The notes: generated from the letters alone by a model not told the origin. Positions 54,782-64,000 are shown, counted from the stretch's first letter. The stretch: 64,000 bases of DNA from Cellulophaga sp. F20128 (GCF_023015805.1 NZ_JALKBA010000014.1:28476-92475); one strand, 5' to 3'. A program made the numbers and translations.

Positions 54782-56041
54782 ATGCAAATAATCATAAAAT
54801 ATGAGAAAGTTCCATATTTCCTATTAATAGCTTTAGCTTTTTTTCCAATTTTGCCTTATGGTGTTATCTCTGCTATTACCATAATTTATGTTATTGCTAC
54901 CTTACTGATTTTTAGAAGAAATTTATTCGAAAATTTCCAAAAAAAAAGAGTGTTATTATTAATAACTAATACACTGTTTTTTGTTTTATTCGCTTTTACA
55001 TTTATTTATTCAGAAAACAAGGAATTAGCATATAAAGAAATCATAAAAAATTTAAATTTTTTAATTTTCCCTACATTATTAATTCTATTCTTTCCAAAAT
55101 TATCAAAAGATAAAATTGATAAGGTATTTAAATCTTTTGTATTATCTAATTTAACTTTATTACTAATTCTTTTAATTGCCTTTGCTAATAAAATAATATT
55201 TCAAGGGGGTAATCTCACATTTTCTAACTTTTTATTTAGAGACTTATTAATTGGCGGAACTTATTTAGATCTTCACCCAACTTATGTCAGTTTGTGGTTT
55301 GCGTTTAGTATTCAATATCTAATTTTAAATTTTTTTACTTTAACAAGCAGACTACATAAATTTGTGATATTATTAATTAGTGTACTTTTCTATTTTACAA
55401 TTATTTTATTGGCATCTAGAACTGTGTTTTTAGCTATAAATATTATACTTATATTAAATATTATTATAAAATTTAAAACTTATAGGATAACTAGAACGCA
55501 AATTCTTTTTTTTCTAAGCTTTCTTTCTTTCATAATTTTTATCAAAGATTTTAAAAATATTCATCATAGATTTTATACGGAAATAGCAAGTTTTCAGTTT
55601 AATAACCCTATGGGCAGAAACCCAACATCATTGGATATTAGATATGGAATTTATAAATGTAATATAAAATTATTTTGTGAAGAACCAATATTTGGGTATG
55701 GAATTGGAGATGTTCAAGAAAGTTTAAATAATTGCTATAAAATTTATAGAACAAGTGTTTTTAAATGGAAAAAGATGGATTCGCATAACTATTTTTTCTT
55801 TCTACTTATTGGTGGAGGTCTAATTTCTCTCTTTACTTTTCTATTTATGATTTTTTCTAATTTTAAAAAAGCATATAGCGAGAAAGATCTATTTTTTCTT
55901 TCTTTCCTTATACTAATAATCTTTTGTTGTTTAACCGAGAATTTGTTAAATCGTGTGCACGGAAATTTATTCTTTTCATTATTTAATTCCCTTTTCATAT
56001 ATAAATTATTAATTCAAGAAGAGAATAATGCGGTTAATTAA
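54782..56041 (+). CDS. O-antigen polymerase/ligase-like (Wzy/WaaL) membrane protein
   Basis: 419 residues with about eleven hydrophobic segments and a large extracytoplasmic loop near 270-330. Starts MQIIIKYEKVPYFLLIALAFFPILPYG. The region GRNPTSLDIRYGIYKCNIKLFCEEPIFGYGIGDVQESLNNCY with a following DSHNYFFFLLIGGGLISLF is the recognisable Wzy_C-type motif block of polymerases and ligases. It joins repeat units or attaches them to lipid A-type acceptors in the outer leaflet of the inner membrane; ligase and polymerase cannot be separated by sequence alone. The gene overlaps the next by 14 nt. Very AT-rich compared with rfb genes. Confidence 0.82.
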   Translation: MQIIIKYEKVPYFLLIALAFFPILPYGVISAITIIYVIATLLIFRRNLFENFQKKRVLLLITNTLFFVLFAFTFIYSENKELAYKEIIKNLNFLIFPTLLILFFPKLSKDKIDKVFKSFVLSNLTLLLILLIAFANKIIFQGGNLTFSNFLFRDLLIGGTYLDLHPTYVSLWFAFSIQYLILNFFTLTSRLHKFVILLISVLFYFTIILLASRTVFLAINIILILNIIIKFKTYRITRTQILFFLSFLSFIIFIKDFKNIHHRFYTEIASFQFNNPMGRNPTSLDIRYGIYKCNIKLFCEEPIFGYGIGDVQESLNNCYKIYRTSVFKWKKMDSHNYFFFLLIGGGLISLFTFLFMIFSNFKKAYSEKDLFFLSFLILIIFCCLTENLLNRVHGNLFFSLFNSLFIYKLLIQEENNAVN

Positions 56042-57257
56042 ATCAAATTTTATAAAAAATGTATTGGTACTTTTGAAGGGGAATATTTTCTTTCAAATTA
56101 TTACTATTTTAACTCTAATTCTTCTATCCCAATATTATTCTCCTTCAGTAATAGGTAAATACAGCGTGTTTATTAGCTTTAGCAGTATTTTTTCGACCTA
56201 TGCTACTGGAAGGTTTGATATGGCAATAATGATACCTCAAAAAAAGGAAGAAGCAGTAGATATATTTTTAACATCAATTATATTCATAACAATTGTAGTT
56301 TTTATATTATTTGTTTTTTATTTTATTTTATATGCCCAAAACTTAATTTTTGAAGGAATTTATTATTTTTATTTACTACCATTTAGTGTCTTTTTTTCTT
56401 CAATTAATTTAGCTCAGTCACAAATTTTAAATCGAGTAGAACTTTTTGCTAAGACGGGTAATGGTAAAATTATTACATCAGTAGTTACCCTCATTCTTCA
56501 ATGTTTATGTATTTTATTTTCATTTGGAATTGAATCATTACTAGCGTCTTACACTGTGGGGTTTTTAGCTACTACTATTTATTATTCCTATCATTTAAAA
56601 CATTCAATATCTATAAATAATTATTCAAGAAAATTGTTTATGAAGAACTTAATGAAGTATAAAAGGTTTCCTTTAATTAATAATACGAGCTCATTTTTTA
56701 ATATGATTGCAAATCAAGGCCCTGTAATTTTAATAGAAATGGTTTATGGTAGTAGTATTTCTGGATTTTATGCGATAGTTCAAAAGACATTAAATGCTCC
56801 GACAAGCTTAATAGGAATGGCTTTTTCTCAAGTATATTACAAACGAATTTCATTAGATAATGAACAACATAGTACCAAAAAATTAATTAAAAAATCATTA
56901 AAGTTCTTTATTATACTTGGAATTATATTATTTTGTGGAACGATAATTTTTTCAGATTATTTTTACACGAATTTATTTGGTGAAGAGTATATCATAAGCG
57001 CATATATAGCAAAAGTTATGGTATTGTTTTACGTTTCTCGGTTAATTGTAGTTAGTCAAAACACACTATTCATTGCACGAGGCAGGCTGGGATTAGACCT
57101 GAAGTTTAATATTTTTTATGTGATTTCAATAATTTCGCCAATAGGGTTAGCCTATTTTTATTCTTATTCTTGGGAGTCGTGTATTTTGATCATGACAATT
57201 ACAGGAGTAATTTATTTTTCAATGTTAGGATATTTTTTGTTAAAGGATGAGAATTAA
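56028..57257 (+). CDS. Wzx-like polysaccharide flippase
   Basis: 409 residues with about twelve membrane segments. The start MRLIKSNFIKNVLVLLKGNIFFQIITILTLILLSQYYSPSVIGKYSVFISFSS and repeats of NLFxxNRF-like helix layout are typical of the MOP/Wzx family that flips undecaprenyl-linked repeat units to the periplasm. It contains an RFDMAIMIPQKKEEA segment characteristic of this group. It overlaps the preceding gene by 14 nt and the next by 11 nt, so the block is transcribed together. The sequence is AT-rich, as expected for strain-variable glycan genes. Confidence 0.85.
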   Translation: MRLIKSNFIKNVLVLLKGNIFFQIITILTLILLSQYYSPSVIGKYSVFISFSSIFSTYATGRFDMAIMIPQKKEEAVDIFLTSIIFITIVVFILFVFYFILYAQNLIFEGIYYFYLLPFSVFFSSINLAQSQILNRVELFAKTGNGKIITSVVTLILQCLCILFSFGIESLLASYTVGFLATTIYYSYHLKHSISINNYSRKLFMKNLMKYKRFPLINNTSSFFNMIANQGPVILIEMVYGSSISGFYAIVQKTLNAPTSLIGMAFSQVYYKRISLDNEQHSTKKLIKKSLKFFIILGIILFCGTIIFSDYFYTNLFGEEYIISAYIAKVMVLFYVSRLIVVSQNTLFIARGRLGLDLKFNIFYVISIISPIGLAYFYSYSWESCILIMTITGVIYFSMLGYFLLKDEN

Positions 57258-58371
57258 TAAAAATTCAGTTTTTCTGATTGGTATATTTTCGATTTACTAT
57301 TTAATATACGTATTTCTTATTCCATCTTATGAAAACCCTGATGAAACAGCACATTATAAAAATACTTATAACGTGGCATCAGCCTTTAGCATTTCAGGTG
57401 ATGGAGGTTCATATTATAATGTTCATTTATATTTTGCAAAAATCATTGGATTGGATTATCAAGAATTTGATATTGATTTAAAAAAAAATTCCAATTTTTC
57501 TTATTTCGGAAATGAATATAGATACGGGCATAATGCAATTTTCCCATCAAGTAATATTGTATTTCACCGGTTATTAAATTTACTCTTTATAATTCCATTT
57601 TTTTTTCTTTTTTTAAAGCATAAAGAAAATAGAGTTCTTTTTAGTCTATCTCTTTGTGTGCCCGGTTTTGTTTGGTTTATGTCAAATTTAAATCCTGATG
57701 TTTTAAATATATTAGTGGGTATTATTTTTTTTTCAAATAAAGAAAAACATTTTTTTAAAGTGTTTGTTTTTATGCTATTATCTTTCTTTTTTTTAGATAG
57801 AACTATTATTTTGTTAATCGCAACATTCTTTATTTATTCACTATATAATATTTTTCCGAAGATCAAGAAATTAAGTTTTTTTTTATTTTGCATATTCCTG
57901 GGTTCTTGTTTCTGGTTAACATACAATATTGGCAAAAATATTATCTCCGTACCTAATTTTGAACTGGAACCCATCAAATCTTTGTTTACAGTATTAGTTT
58001 CTTTCTATGGTTTATTGGGTAATATGTCTATAAGGGCAACTCTTTTAGAGTATGGATTGTTTTTTATTATAGTATTTTTAGTAATAATAAAAAGTTTTTT
58101 CCTTAACAAAGAGCATAATAGTTATTATGAAATAGGTTATTGGGTTAGATTTGTAATTATATATTTTATCTTGTGGTTTTGCATATTAACACTTGCACCT
58201 ACTTTAGATCAAGGACGTTTTTTTTATCCCATAATATTTCCAATACTATATTTATTTAATAAATTGGTTGTTAAGAATAATGTTGAACTTTCAACTAAGG
58301 TACTTATGGCAAGTATAGTACTAAATGGTTTAATGTTTGTTAAATTAATTTATATCTATATACAAAAATAG
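57247..58371 (+). CDS. DUF2142-like multi-span membrane protein, possible GT-C glycosyltransferase
   Basis: 374 residues with about nine hydrophobic segments. The N-terminus MRINKNSVFLIGIFSIYYLIYVFLIPSYENPDETAHYKN has the PxEN-PDETAHY motif of DUF2142/PMT-like GT-C membrane proteins, in which Asp and Glu after the first helix are catalytic. Family role (adding lipid-linked sugars) is inference. It overlaps the upstream flippase gene and lies 4 nt before the glycosyltransferase gene. Identity is tentative; a second polymerase is an alternative. Confidence 0.65.
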   Translation: MRINKNSVFLIGIFSIYYLIYVFLIPSYENPDETAHYKNTYNVASAFSISGDGGSYYNVHLYFAKIIGLDYQEFDIDLKKNSNFSYFGNEYRYGHNAIFPSSNIVFHRLLNLLFIIPFFFLFLKHKENRVLFSLSLCVPGFVWFMSNLNPDVLNILVGIIFFSNKEKHFFKVFVFMLLSFFFLDRTIILLIATFFIYSLYNIFPKIKKLSFFLFCIFLGSCFWLTYNIGKNIISVPNFELEPIKSLFTVLVSFYGLLGNMSIRATLLEYGLFFIIVFLVIIKSFFLNKEHNSYYEIGYWVRFVIIYFILWFCILTLAPTLDQGRFFYPIIFPILYLFNKLVVKNNVELSTKVLMASIVLNGLMFVKLIYIYIQK

Positions 58372-58375
58372 TTTT

Positions 58376-59497
58376 ATGGAAAAGAAAGTCTTAATAATGT
58401 TAAGCAACAACTCAGTAAATGACCCATTTTTATACTCACAATTACTTGACATATATGAAAATGACGAAATTTTTAATGAAAAAATAATTTTTTGCGGAGA
58501 CACAAATTTAAAAATTTTAAGAAATTCTATTATTAGGGATAATGGTAATGGTCGGAATATTTTAGTTAGGTATCTTATATTCTATATAAACCTTATTAAA
58601 GTTCTTTATTCAAATAGAAGTAATAATGTAATAATACATATTCGCGGATTTATATCAGGTATTCTTTTTTTTTTAATACCCAAAATTGGATTCACTAATC
58701 TAAAGTATATTTATGATCCTAGAGGCGCCGTGGTTTATGGCATGCTAGAGAAAAGTAGAAAAATACAAAAGTTTAAAAAACCTTTAAGATATATAGACAA
58801 GGAATTGATAAGAAATTCAATTTTCACAATCGTAGAGTCTATTAAACTAAAGAAACAAAAAATTGATTTGTATGGTAATAAAGAAAAATACCTGGTTTGC
58901 TATAACTCTTCCTCTTTTATGTCTTCAAAAAGTACTATTAATATCTCTAAAGTAGATAGTATTAATATATGTTATTGTGGAAGTGTAAATTTATGGCATG
59001 ATTTAACTGAAATCCATAGAGTGTTTATGCATTTAAGTAAAGTATTAAAAAAGAAGCAAGTTTCCTTTTTTTTCTTTACTCAAAAAAGAAACCATAATTT
59101 GGTAAGCCAAAAATTTTCAAGGGAATTATCTGAAAATAAAATTAAAATTGCTTTTATTCCATATAATTTATTGGAGAAAGAAATAAATAAAATGCATATT
59201 TGTATATCAGTGGTTAAGCCAACAAGATCCACTGTTGTAACTTCGCCAATTAAAATATCAGATTATATATTAAAAAATAAAATTTTTATTCAGAATAGGG
59301 GAATAGGAGATTTTGATGAATTTTTTGAAAATAATAAAAGTGCAATTTTGTACGATTTTGGGGAAGTTTTAAATTTTGGTTTATCTGATTTAGAAGATGT
59401 AAATTGTTTGAAGAATAAAGAAATAGAATCTAATCTTTTGATAGAAACGAATAGGAAGAAAATAAATAACAACATTTTAAAGTTTATAAATGAATAG
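58376..59497 (+). CDS. Glycosyltransferase, GT4-like
   Basis: 373 residues. MEKKVLIMLSNNSVNDPFLYSQ at the start, IYDPRGAVVYGMLEKSRKIQ near 117-136, and a C-terminal half with SINICYCGSVNLWHDLTEIHRVFMHLSKVLKKKQVSFFFFTQ and PIKISDYILKNKIFIQNRGIGDFDEFFENNK fit a two-domain GT-B enzyme that uses a nucleotide sugar to extend the repeat unit. The sugar is unknown. It overlaps the downstream YceI-like gene by 8 nt. Confidence 0.75.
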   Translation: MEKKVLIMLSNNSVNDPFLYSQLLDIYENDEIFNEKIIFCGDTNLKILRNSIIRDNGNGRNILVRYLIFYINLIKVLYSNRSNNVIIHIRGFISGILFFLIPKIGFTNLKYIYDPRGAVVYGMLEKSRKIQKFKKPLRYIDKELIRNSIFTIVESIKLKKQKIDLYGNKEKYLVCYNSSSFMSSKSTINISKVDSINICYCGSVNLWHDLTEIHRVFMHLSKVLKKKQVSFFFFTQKRNHNLVSQKFSRELSENKIKIAFIPYNLLEKEINKMHICISVVKPTRSTVVTSPIKISDYILKNKIFIQNRGIGDFDEFFENNKSAILYDFGEVLNFGLSDLEDVNCLKNKEIESNLLIETNRKKINNNILKFINE

Positions 59498-60161
59498 TAG
59501 ATGTATTTATATTGTTATAATTTTCACTTTTATATCATGTATAGATGTACCTAAAGTTAAATCGATTTCTAGTACAAACAAGGAAATTCAAACTAAATTT
59601 GACATTAGTACTAAAGACACTTTTAATATAATAGCATGGCGATCATACATAGGTTGGAGAGGATTTTCTGTAGGTTCAAGTTGTTCGGGAAAATTAAAAG
59701 TAAAATCAGGTTTTTTAGTCATTTCGGATTCTTTGAAAGTTTTAGGAGGAGAGTTTGTTTTAGATATGAAATCACTTACTGTAATTAGTTTAAAAGGAAA
59801 AGATAAAGAAAATGTTGAAAATTATTTGTTGGGAAATGTATTAGGTGCAACAAATCTTTTTTTTAGTACTGAAGAATACCCAGAAGCTAAATTCATTATT
59901 ACAAATAATTATGTTGACATTTATAATAAAAACATCTTAGAAGGAACCCTTGAAGTGAAAGGTATTGTAAAGGAAATTGAGGGTTTTTCAATTAATTATG
60001 ACGTTCAAAATGATAAATTAATCTTATCAGCATCAGATTTTGATATAGATAGAAATCGATGGAATATTAATTACGGAAATGAATCTAAAATAATTGATTT
60101 AAAAGAAAGAATGATTAAAGATAATATTAGAATTAAATTTAAACTTTATTTTGATTTATAA
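59490..60161 (+). CDS. YceI-like predicted lipoprotein in the glycan operon
   Basis: 223 residues. The N-terminus MNSRCIYIVIIFTFISC is a lipoprotein signal peptide (lipobox FISC). The rest has YceI-type features: GGEFVLDMKSLTVISLKGKDKENVENYLLGNV (about 91-122), TNLFFSTEEYPEAKFIITNN (about 127-146), and EGTLEVKGIVKEIEGFSINY. YceI domains bind isoprenoid-type lipids in a beta-barrel cavity. It overlaps the glycosyltransferase gene by 8 nt and abuts the next one. Inference: it might bind a polyprenyl-linked intermediate or a free lipid during glycan assembly. Confidence 0.7.
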   Translation: MNSRCIYIVIIFTFISCIDVPKVKSISSTNKEIQTKFDISTKDTFNIIAWRSYIGWRGFSVGSSCSGKLKVKSGFLVISDSLKVLGGEFVLDMKSLTVISLKGKDKENVENYLLGNVLGATNLFFSTEEYPEAKFIITNNYVDIYNKNILEGTLEVKGIVKEIEGFSINYDVQNDKLILSASDFDIDRNRWNINYGNESKIIDLKERMIKDNIRIKFKLYFDL

Positions 60162-60995
60162 ATGGAAATTAAACTCACAGCGTGTATTGTTACATACAAT
60201 AATGATATAGAAAAATTGAAAAAAGCGATTCGTAGTTTTTTGAATACCAATATTTCGGTAAAGTTATTTATTGTTGATAACTCAAGGTTTGATGCTTTAA
60301 AGACCTTGGTAGATATTGATTTAAATAATATTATATACATACACAATCCTACCAATCCTGGCTTTGGTGCAGCCCATAATTTAGGTATCGAAAAAGCAAA
60401 AGAATATTCCTCTAAATATCATATTATATTAAATCCAGATATATATTTCTCAATAGGAGTTAATGAAGAGATTATTCGTTATATGGAAACAGATCCTAGT
60501 GTTGGTTTAGTTATGCCTAAAATATTATATCCTAATGGTGAAAATCAATTTCTATGTAAATTATTACCACGTCCAATTGATTTAATTGCAAGAAGATTTT
60601 TTCCTAAAGTTAAAATATTCAATAGGATGATTGAAAAATATGAGTTAAGGGATTTCAATTATGACAGCATTGAGAATATTCCGTATCTATCCGGATGTTT
60701 TATGTTTTGTAAAACCGATGTTTTAAGTGAAATTGGTGGGTTTGATGATAGGTTTTTTATGTATCTAGAGGATACTGATTTATGTAGAAGAATCCATTTG
60801 AAATATAAGACTATTTTTTATCCAAAAGTGGTTGTTTTTCATTATTTTGAAAAAGGATCCTACAGGAACTATAAACTTTTAAAACATCATATAAAATCTG
60901 CATTTAATTATTTTAATAAGTGGGGTTGGTTTTTTGATAAGGAAAGAAGTGAGTTCAATAAAAATTGTGCTAAAGGGATTACTAATGTTAAATAA
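60162..60995 (+). CDS. Family 2 glycosyltransferase
   Basis: 277 residues. GT-A fold motifs are TACIVTYNNDIEKLKKAIRSFL at 5-26, VDNSRFDALKTLV near 38-50, HNPTNPGFGAAHNLGIEKAK near 60-79, the nucleotide-metal motif LNPDIYF and the catalytic-region motif MYLEDTDLCRRIHLKYK. It resembles rhamnosyltransferases of the WbbL type, which would fit the rfb genes upstream; the acceptor is unknown. Its start abuts the YceI-like stop. Confidence 0.88.
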   Translation: MEIKLTACIVTYNNDIEKLKKAIRSFLNTNISVKLFIVDNSRFDALKTLVDIDLNNIIYIHNPTNPGFGAAHNLGIEKAKEYSSKYHIILNPDIYFSIGVNEEIIRYMETDPSVGLVMPKILYPNGENQFLCKLLPRPIDLIARRFFPKVKIFNRMIEKYELRDFNYDSIENIPYLSGCFMFCKTDVLSEIGGFDDRFFMYLEDTDLCRRIHLKYKTIFYPKVVVFHYFEKGSYRNYKLLKHHIKSAFNYFNKWGWFFDKERSEFNKNCAKGITNVK

Positions 60996-61068
60996 TATCC
61001 GTAGTTCAAGTAAAAGCTTATTAATAATGATAATTAAAATATAATTTTACTAATTATAAAAGTTTTAC

Positions 61069-62436
61069 ATGAATAAACCTGCAATATTAAATTCAATTGA
61101 AAGAAAATTTATTCTACTTGTTGGGGATATACTTATAATCCTAGCAGCCTTAAACGTATTAATTAACTTTGCCATCGATGATAAAATTGTTTCTTTTAAA
61201 ACGGAAGTAATTATTTTTATTTTGGGATTAGTTTTTTACCTATTATTAGCATATATTTTGGATTTTTATAATTTGGAGAAGGTATCCAAAAAAAGATATT
61301 TGCTATCACAGTCTTTTTATATATCAGGGTTATATGTTGTTTCAGTTTTTGTTATCACAGTGTTACTTTTTGATATCAGCTTTTGGAGAATTCCACTTTT
61401 CTGTTTTCTTTTTTTAACGCCTATTGAAATTGGATTATGGCGTTTTTTTTACCGTAACATTTTTAATATTCTACCCGTAACGAAAAATGTATTGTATGTT
61501 TATGAAGAAAAAAACGAAGCTAGTTTAAAAGATGAAATTTCAATTGTTAATGGAAAAGACTTGGAAACTTTCTATAAAGTTAAATTAACACTTTCTGTTG
61601 ATAAAAAAGATGCAATTAACAAGAAGTCTATTCTAACTGCAGCAGGTAAGATTGATACATGGATTATAAATACAGACAGTTATAATAATTTTTCTAAAGA
61701 TTTGGAAAAGGTTATTATTAAAGCTATGCTTAAAGGTAAAGAAGTAATTTCTTATACCTCTTTTTATGAAAATACTTACGAAGCCCTCCCCATTGAATCT
61801 CATAATGATAGTTTTTATGAAATTTTGCAATTTAGAAATATTAAAATTAGATATCTGTTGAGAATTTTTAGTTTTATAACTAATTCTCTTTTAGCTTTTT
61901 TTGTTGGATTGTTTTTTGTCCTTACTATTCCATTTGTATACTTTTTCAATTTTTTTTTTAATAAAGGGCCATTATTTTATAAGCAAAAAAGAGTTGGTTT
62001 ATATGGGAAGGAATTTGATATTTATAAGTATAGGTCAATGATAACTGATGCTGAAAAGAGTGGGGCTAAAATGGCAGTTAAAAATGACGCAAGGATTACA
62101 CCATTTGGAAAAATATTGAGATTGTTTCGGATTGATGAATTACCACAAATTATTTCTGTAATGAAAGGTGATATGCAGTTTATAGGGCCAAGACCAGAAC
62201 GCAAGATTTTTGTGAAGGAACTTAATAAAATTGTTCCTTTTTATAATGTAAGGCATTTGATTAAACCCGGAATAACTGGTTGGGCTCAAGTAAAATATAA
62301 ATATGGTGAAAACTTGGAAGATTCTATCAGAAAATTGGAATATGATATGTATTATATTAAAAATAGATCTATAACATTGGATTTGAAAATAATTTTTAAA
62401 ACGATTACCACTGTTTTGTTTTCTAGGGGAGTTTAA
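61069..62436 (+). CDS. Polyprenyl-phosphate sugar-1-phosphate transferase (WbaP/WcaJ-like)
   Basis: 455 residues. Four to five membrane helices at about 10-120 precede a cytoplasmic region and another membrane-reentrant helix at about 270-290. The catalytic domain is at about 293-450: GPLFYKQKRVGLYGKEFDIYKYRSM, then RIDELPQIISVMKGDMQFIGPRPERKIFVKEL and KPGITGWAQVKYKYGE. This enzyme puts the first sugar phosphate onto undecaprenyl phosphate and so initiates repeat-unit synthesis; the donor sugar is unknown. The gene follows the glycosyltransferase after 73 nt and precedes the SDR gene by 63 nt. Confidence 0.93.
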   Translation: MNKPAILNSIERKFILLVGDILIILAALNVLINFAIDDKIVSFKTEVIIFILGLVFYLLLAYILDFYNLEKVSKKRYLLSQSFYISGLYVVSVFVITVLLFDISFWRIPLFCFLFLTPIEIGLWRFFYRNIFNILPVTKNVLYVYEEKNEASLKDEISIVNGKDLETFYKVKLTLSVDKKDAINKKSILTAAGKIDTWIINTDSYNNFSKDLEKVIIKAMLKGKEVISYTSFYENTYEALPIESHNDSFYEILQFRNIKIRYLLRIFSFITNSLLAFFVGLFFVLTIPFVYFFNFFFNKGPLFYKQKRVGLYGKEFDIYKYRSMITDAEKSGAKMAVKNDARITPFGKILRLFRIDELPQIISVMKGDMQFIGPRPERKIFVKELNKIVPFYNVRHLIKPGITGWAQVKYKYGENLEDSIRKLEYDMYYIKNRSITLDLKIIFKTITTVLFSRGV

Positions 62437-62499
62437 AATAATTGTACAAACCGTACTAAACGCTGTTTCTGGTGAAGAAAAAGCATACTAAATAAAATA

Positions 62500-63477
62500 A
62501 TGAAAAAAGTACTCATAACAGGCGCAGCGGGATTTTTAGGATCGCATTTGTGCGATCGATTCATCAAAGAAGGATTTTATGTCATTGCGATGGATAACCT
62601 AATTACGGGCGACCTAAAAAATATAGAACACCTTTTTCCCTTAGAGAATTTTGAGTTTCAACACCATGATGTGTCTAAATTTATCCATATTCCAGGGAAA
62701 TTAGATTATATCTTGCACTTTGCGTCGCCTGCAAGCCCTATAGATTATTTAAAAATTCCTATTGAAACTTTAAAAGTGGGTGCTTTGGGTACTCACAATT
62801 TATTAGGAGTTGCTAAAGAAAAGAACGCACGAATATTGGTAGCCTCTACCTCCGAAGTTTATGGAGACCCTTTGGTACATCCCCAAAACGAAGAGTATTA
62901 CGGGAATGTAAGTCCGGTTGGCCCGCGTGGTGTGTATGATGAGGCAAAACGCTTTATGGAATCCATTACTATGGCATACCACCGTTTTCACGGTTTGGAC
63001 ACAAGGATCGTTCGTATTTTTAACACCTACGGACCAAGAATGCGACTCAACGATGGTAGGGTTGTGCCGGCATTCATGGGTCAGGCTTTACGAGGAGAAG
63101 ATTTAACGGTCTTTGGTGACGGAAAGCAAACAAGGTCTTTCTGTTATATAGATGATCAGGTAGAGGGCATCTATAGGCTTCTAATGAGTGATTATACAGA
63201 TCCGGTGAATATTGGAAACCCACATGAAACTACCATTGGTGAGTTTGCCGAAGAAATTATCCAACTTACGGGTACCAATCAAAAAGTAATCTACGAACCC
63301 TTGCCTAAGGATGATCCAACTCAGCGTCAGCCAGATATTACAAAGGCCAAAGAGATTTTGGGGTGGGAACCTAAGGTTACACGCGCAGAAGGATTAAAAA
63401 TTGTGTACGATTATTTCAAATCATTGTCTCCAGAAGAACTGCAACGAAAAGAACATCGCGATTTCTCTGGGAATTAG
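62500..63477 (+). CDS. UDP-glucuronate decarboxylase (UDP-xylose synthase)
   Basis: 325 residues, extended SDR fold. The NAD site is [18 protein letters not shown] at 4-21. [40 protein letters not shown] carries the catalytic Tyr-x3-Lys (YDEAK) and the GPRGVYDE pattern specific to [36 protein letters not shown] follows. It makes UDP-xylose by decarboxylating UDP-glucuronic acid. No UDP-glucose dehydrogenase gene is visible in the window. It is probably the last gene of the plus-strand block here; non-coding repeats follow. Confidence 0.93.
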   Translation: MKKVLITGAAGFLGSHLCDRFIKEGFYVIAMDNLITGDLKNIEHLFPLENFEFQHHDVSKFIHIPGKLDYILHFASPASPIDYLKIPIETLKVGALGTHNLLGVAKEKNARILVASTSEVYGDPLVHPQNEEYYGNVSPVGPRGVYDEAKRFMESITMAYHRFHGLDTRIVRIFNTYGPRMRLNDGRVVPAFMGQALRGEDLTVFGDGKQTRSFCYIDDQVEGIYRLLMSDYTDPVNIGNPHETTIGEFAEEIIQLTGTNQKVIYEPLPKDDPTQRQPDITKAKEILGWEPKVTRAEGLKIVYDYFKSLSPEELQRKEHRDFSGN

Positions 63478-64000
63478 GTTGGTTTAAAGTATAAAGTTCA
63501 AAGTCTAAATAAGAAACTAGAATTGAGAGTCAGGACTAAACTCAATTGAAAACCTTGATTCGGTTATATCTGTTATCGAAAAGTCATAAGACTCAAGTTC
63601 GAAGCCGAAGATTTAAGGTCGAAAGCCTAAAATTTTTAGTTTCAAATGGTTCTCGATACAAAATTCTAAAAAGTAGAATTTCACTCGAACTGACATATAG
63701 TTCACCTTTACTTAAAATACGGTATGTCATTTCGAGTGAATTATTTCCTAGCGCAAGCGATGAAATAATTAGTATCCAGAAGTTTTAGGGGTACATTGTT
63801 TTCAATACATTTTTTCATACTTCAATAGCACTCGCCCCGAATGGTCGGGTGGCACCTAGTTCACCTTTACTTAAAATACGGTATGTCAGTTCGAGTGAAT
63901 TATTTCCTAGCGCAAGCGATGAAATAATTAGTATCGAGAAGTTTTAGGGGTACATTGTTTTCAATACACTAGCTCATTCTTCAATAGCCCTCGCCCCGAA
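63478..64000. repeat. Non-coding region with 159-bp tandem direct repeat and inverted repeats
   Basis: From 63698 a unit of 159 bp is followed directly by a second near-identical copy from 63857, cut by the window end at 64000. Each copy contains a hairpin (AATTATTTC ... GAAATAATT). The 18-mer TTCACTCGAACTGACATA (63680-63697) is the exact reverse complement of 63882-63899, and matches the inverted copy at 63723-63740 with one mismatch. 63478-63697 has AT-rich sequence without credible genes; an apparent 80-codon frame here is judged not real. Confidence 0.85.

Noticed and set aside
63546..63788. 80-codon frame at the right end
   Set aside because: It overlaps the tandem repeat, has unnatural composition and no recognisable motif; the region looks non-coding.

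Overview
The window looks like chromosomal DNA of a flavobacterium (Bacteroidota, family Flavobacteriaceae; I cannot name the genus). The evidence is the low G+C content, TAnnTTTG-type -7 promoter elements, weak Shine-Dalgarno sequences, gliding and type IX secretion (T9SS) protein families (PorP/SprF, CHU_C sorting domain, SprB-like repeats, PorE-like OmpA protein), and flavobacterial gene neighbourhoods such as DUF4175-ybeY-mnmG. No rRNA, tRNA, CRISPR array or insertion sequence was recognised.

Layout. (1) 1-18545, minus strand: a surface-adhesin operon. It reads from an Ig-like protein with a T9SS type B sorting domain, through a PorP/SprF-family protein with a SPOR-like tail and a tiny signal-peptide-only ORF, to a giant SprB-like repeat protein of more than 4,690 residues that leaves the window at base 1. 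(2) 18.8-24.9 kb: glnS, a sigma/anti-sigma-like pair, an SPFH/band 7 protein and gltX. (3) 25.1-33.2 kb, plus strand: DUF4175 protein, ybeY, mnmG, a lipoprotein, a methyltransferase and an OmpH/Skp-like chaperone. Two perfect 16-bp parS-like sites bracket mnmG, the second inside a perfect 42-bp palindrome; this suggests a ParB-loading, origin-proximal zone. (4) 33.3-49.9 kb: a histidine kinase, a DGPF/YCII protein with an ECF42-like sigma factor, a DoxX-like protein, holB, pgk, an MltD-like transglycosylase, a DUF4837 lipoprotein, a small DUF6747-like gene, a PorE-like OmpA protein, tatA, an M23 peptidase, a GH3-family protein and a DUF6909-like protein.

(5) 49.9-63.5 kb, plus strand: a surface-polysaccharide cluster. 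It contains a Wzz-like chain-length protein, the dTDP-L-rhamnose genes rfbB-rfbA-rfbC-rfbD (interrupted by a broken four-helix-bundle gene), then a very AT-rich block with Wzy/WaaL-like and Wzx-like proteins, a DUF2142-like membrane protein, two glycosyltransferases, a YceI-like lipoprotein and a polyprenyl-phosphate sugar transferase, and finally a UDP-xylose synthase. Many of these genes overlap or abut, so they are probably co-transcribed. (6) 63.5-64.0 kb: non-coding DNA with a 159-bp tandem direct repeat containing inverted repeats, cut by the window end.

The cell-surface theme links the two ends of the window: T9SS-exported adhesins on one side and rhamnose-containing glycan synthesis on the other. 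The middle is mainly housekeeping and envelope maintenance. The best candidates for a second look are the paired parS-like sites around mnmG, the stop-interrupted leader ORF in front of the giant adhesin, and the YceI-like lipoprotein embedded in the glycan operon.
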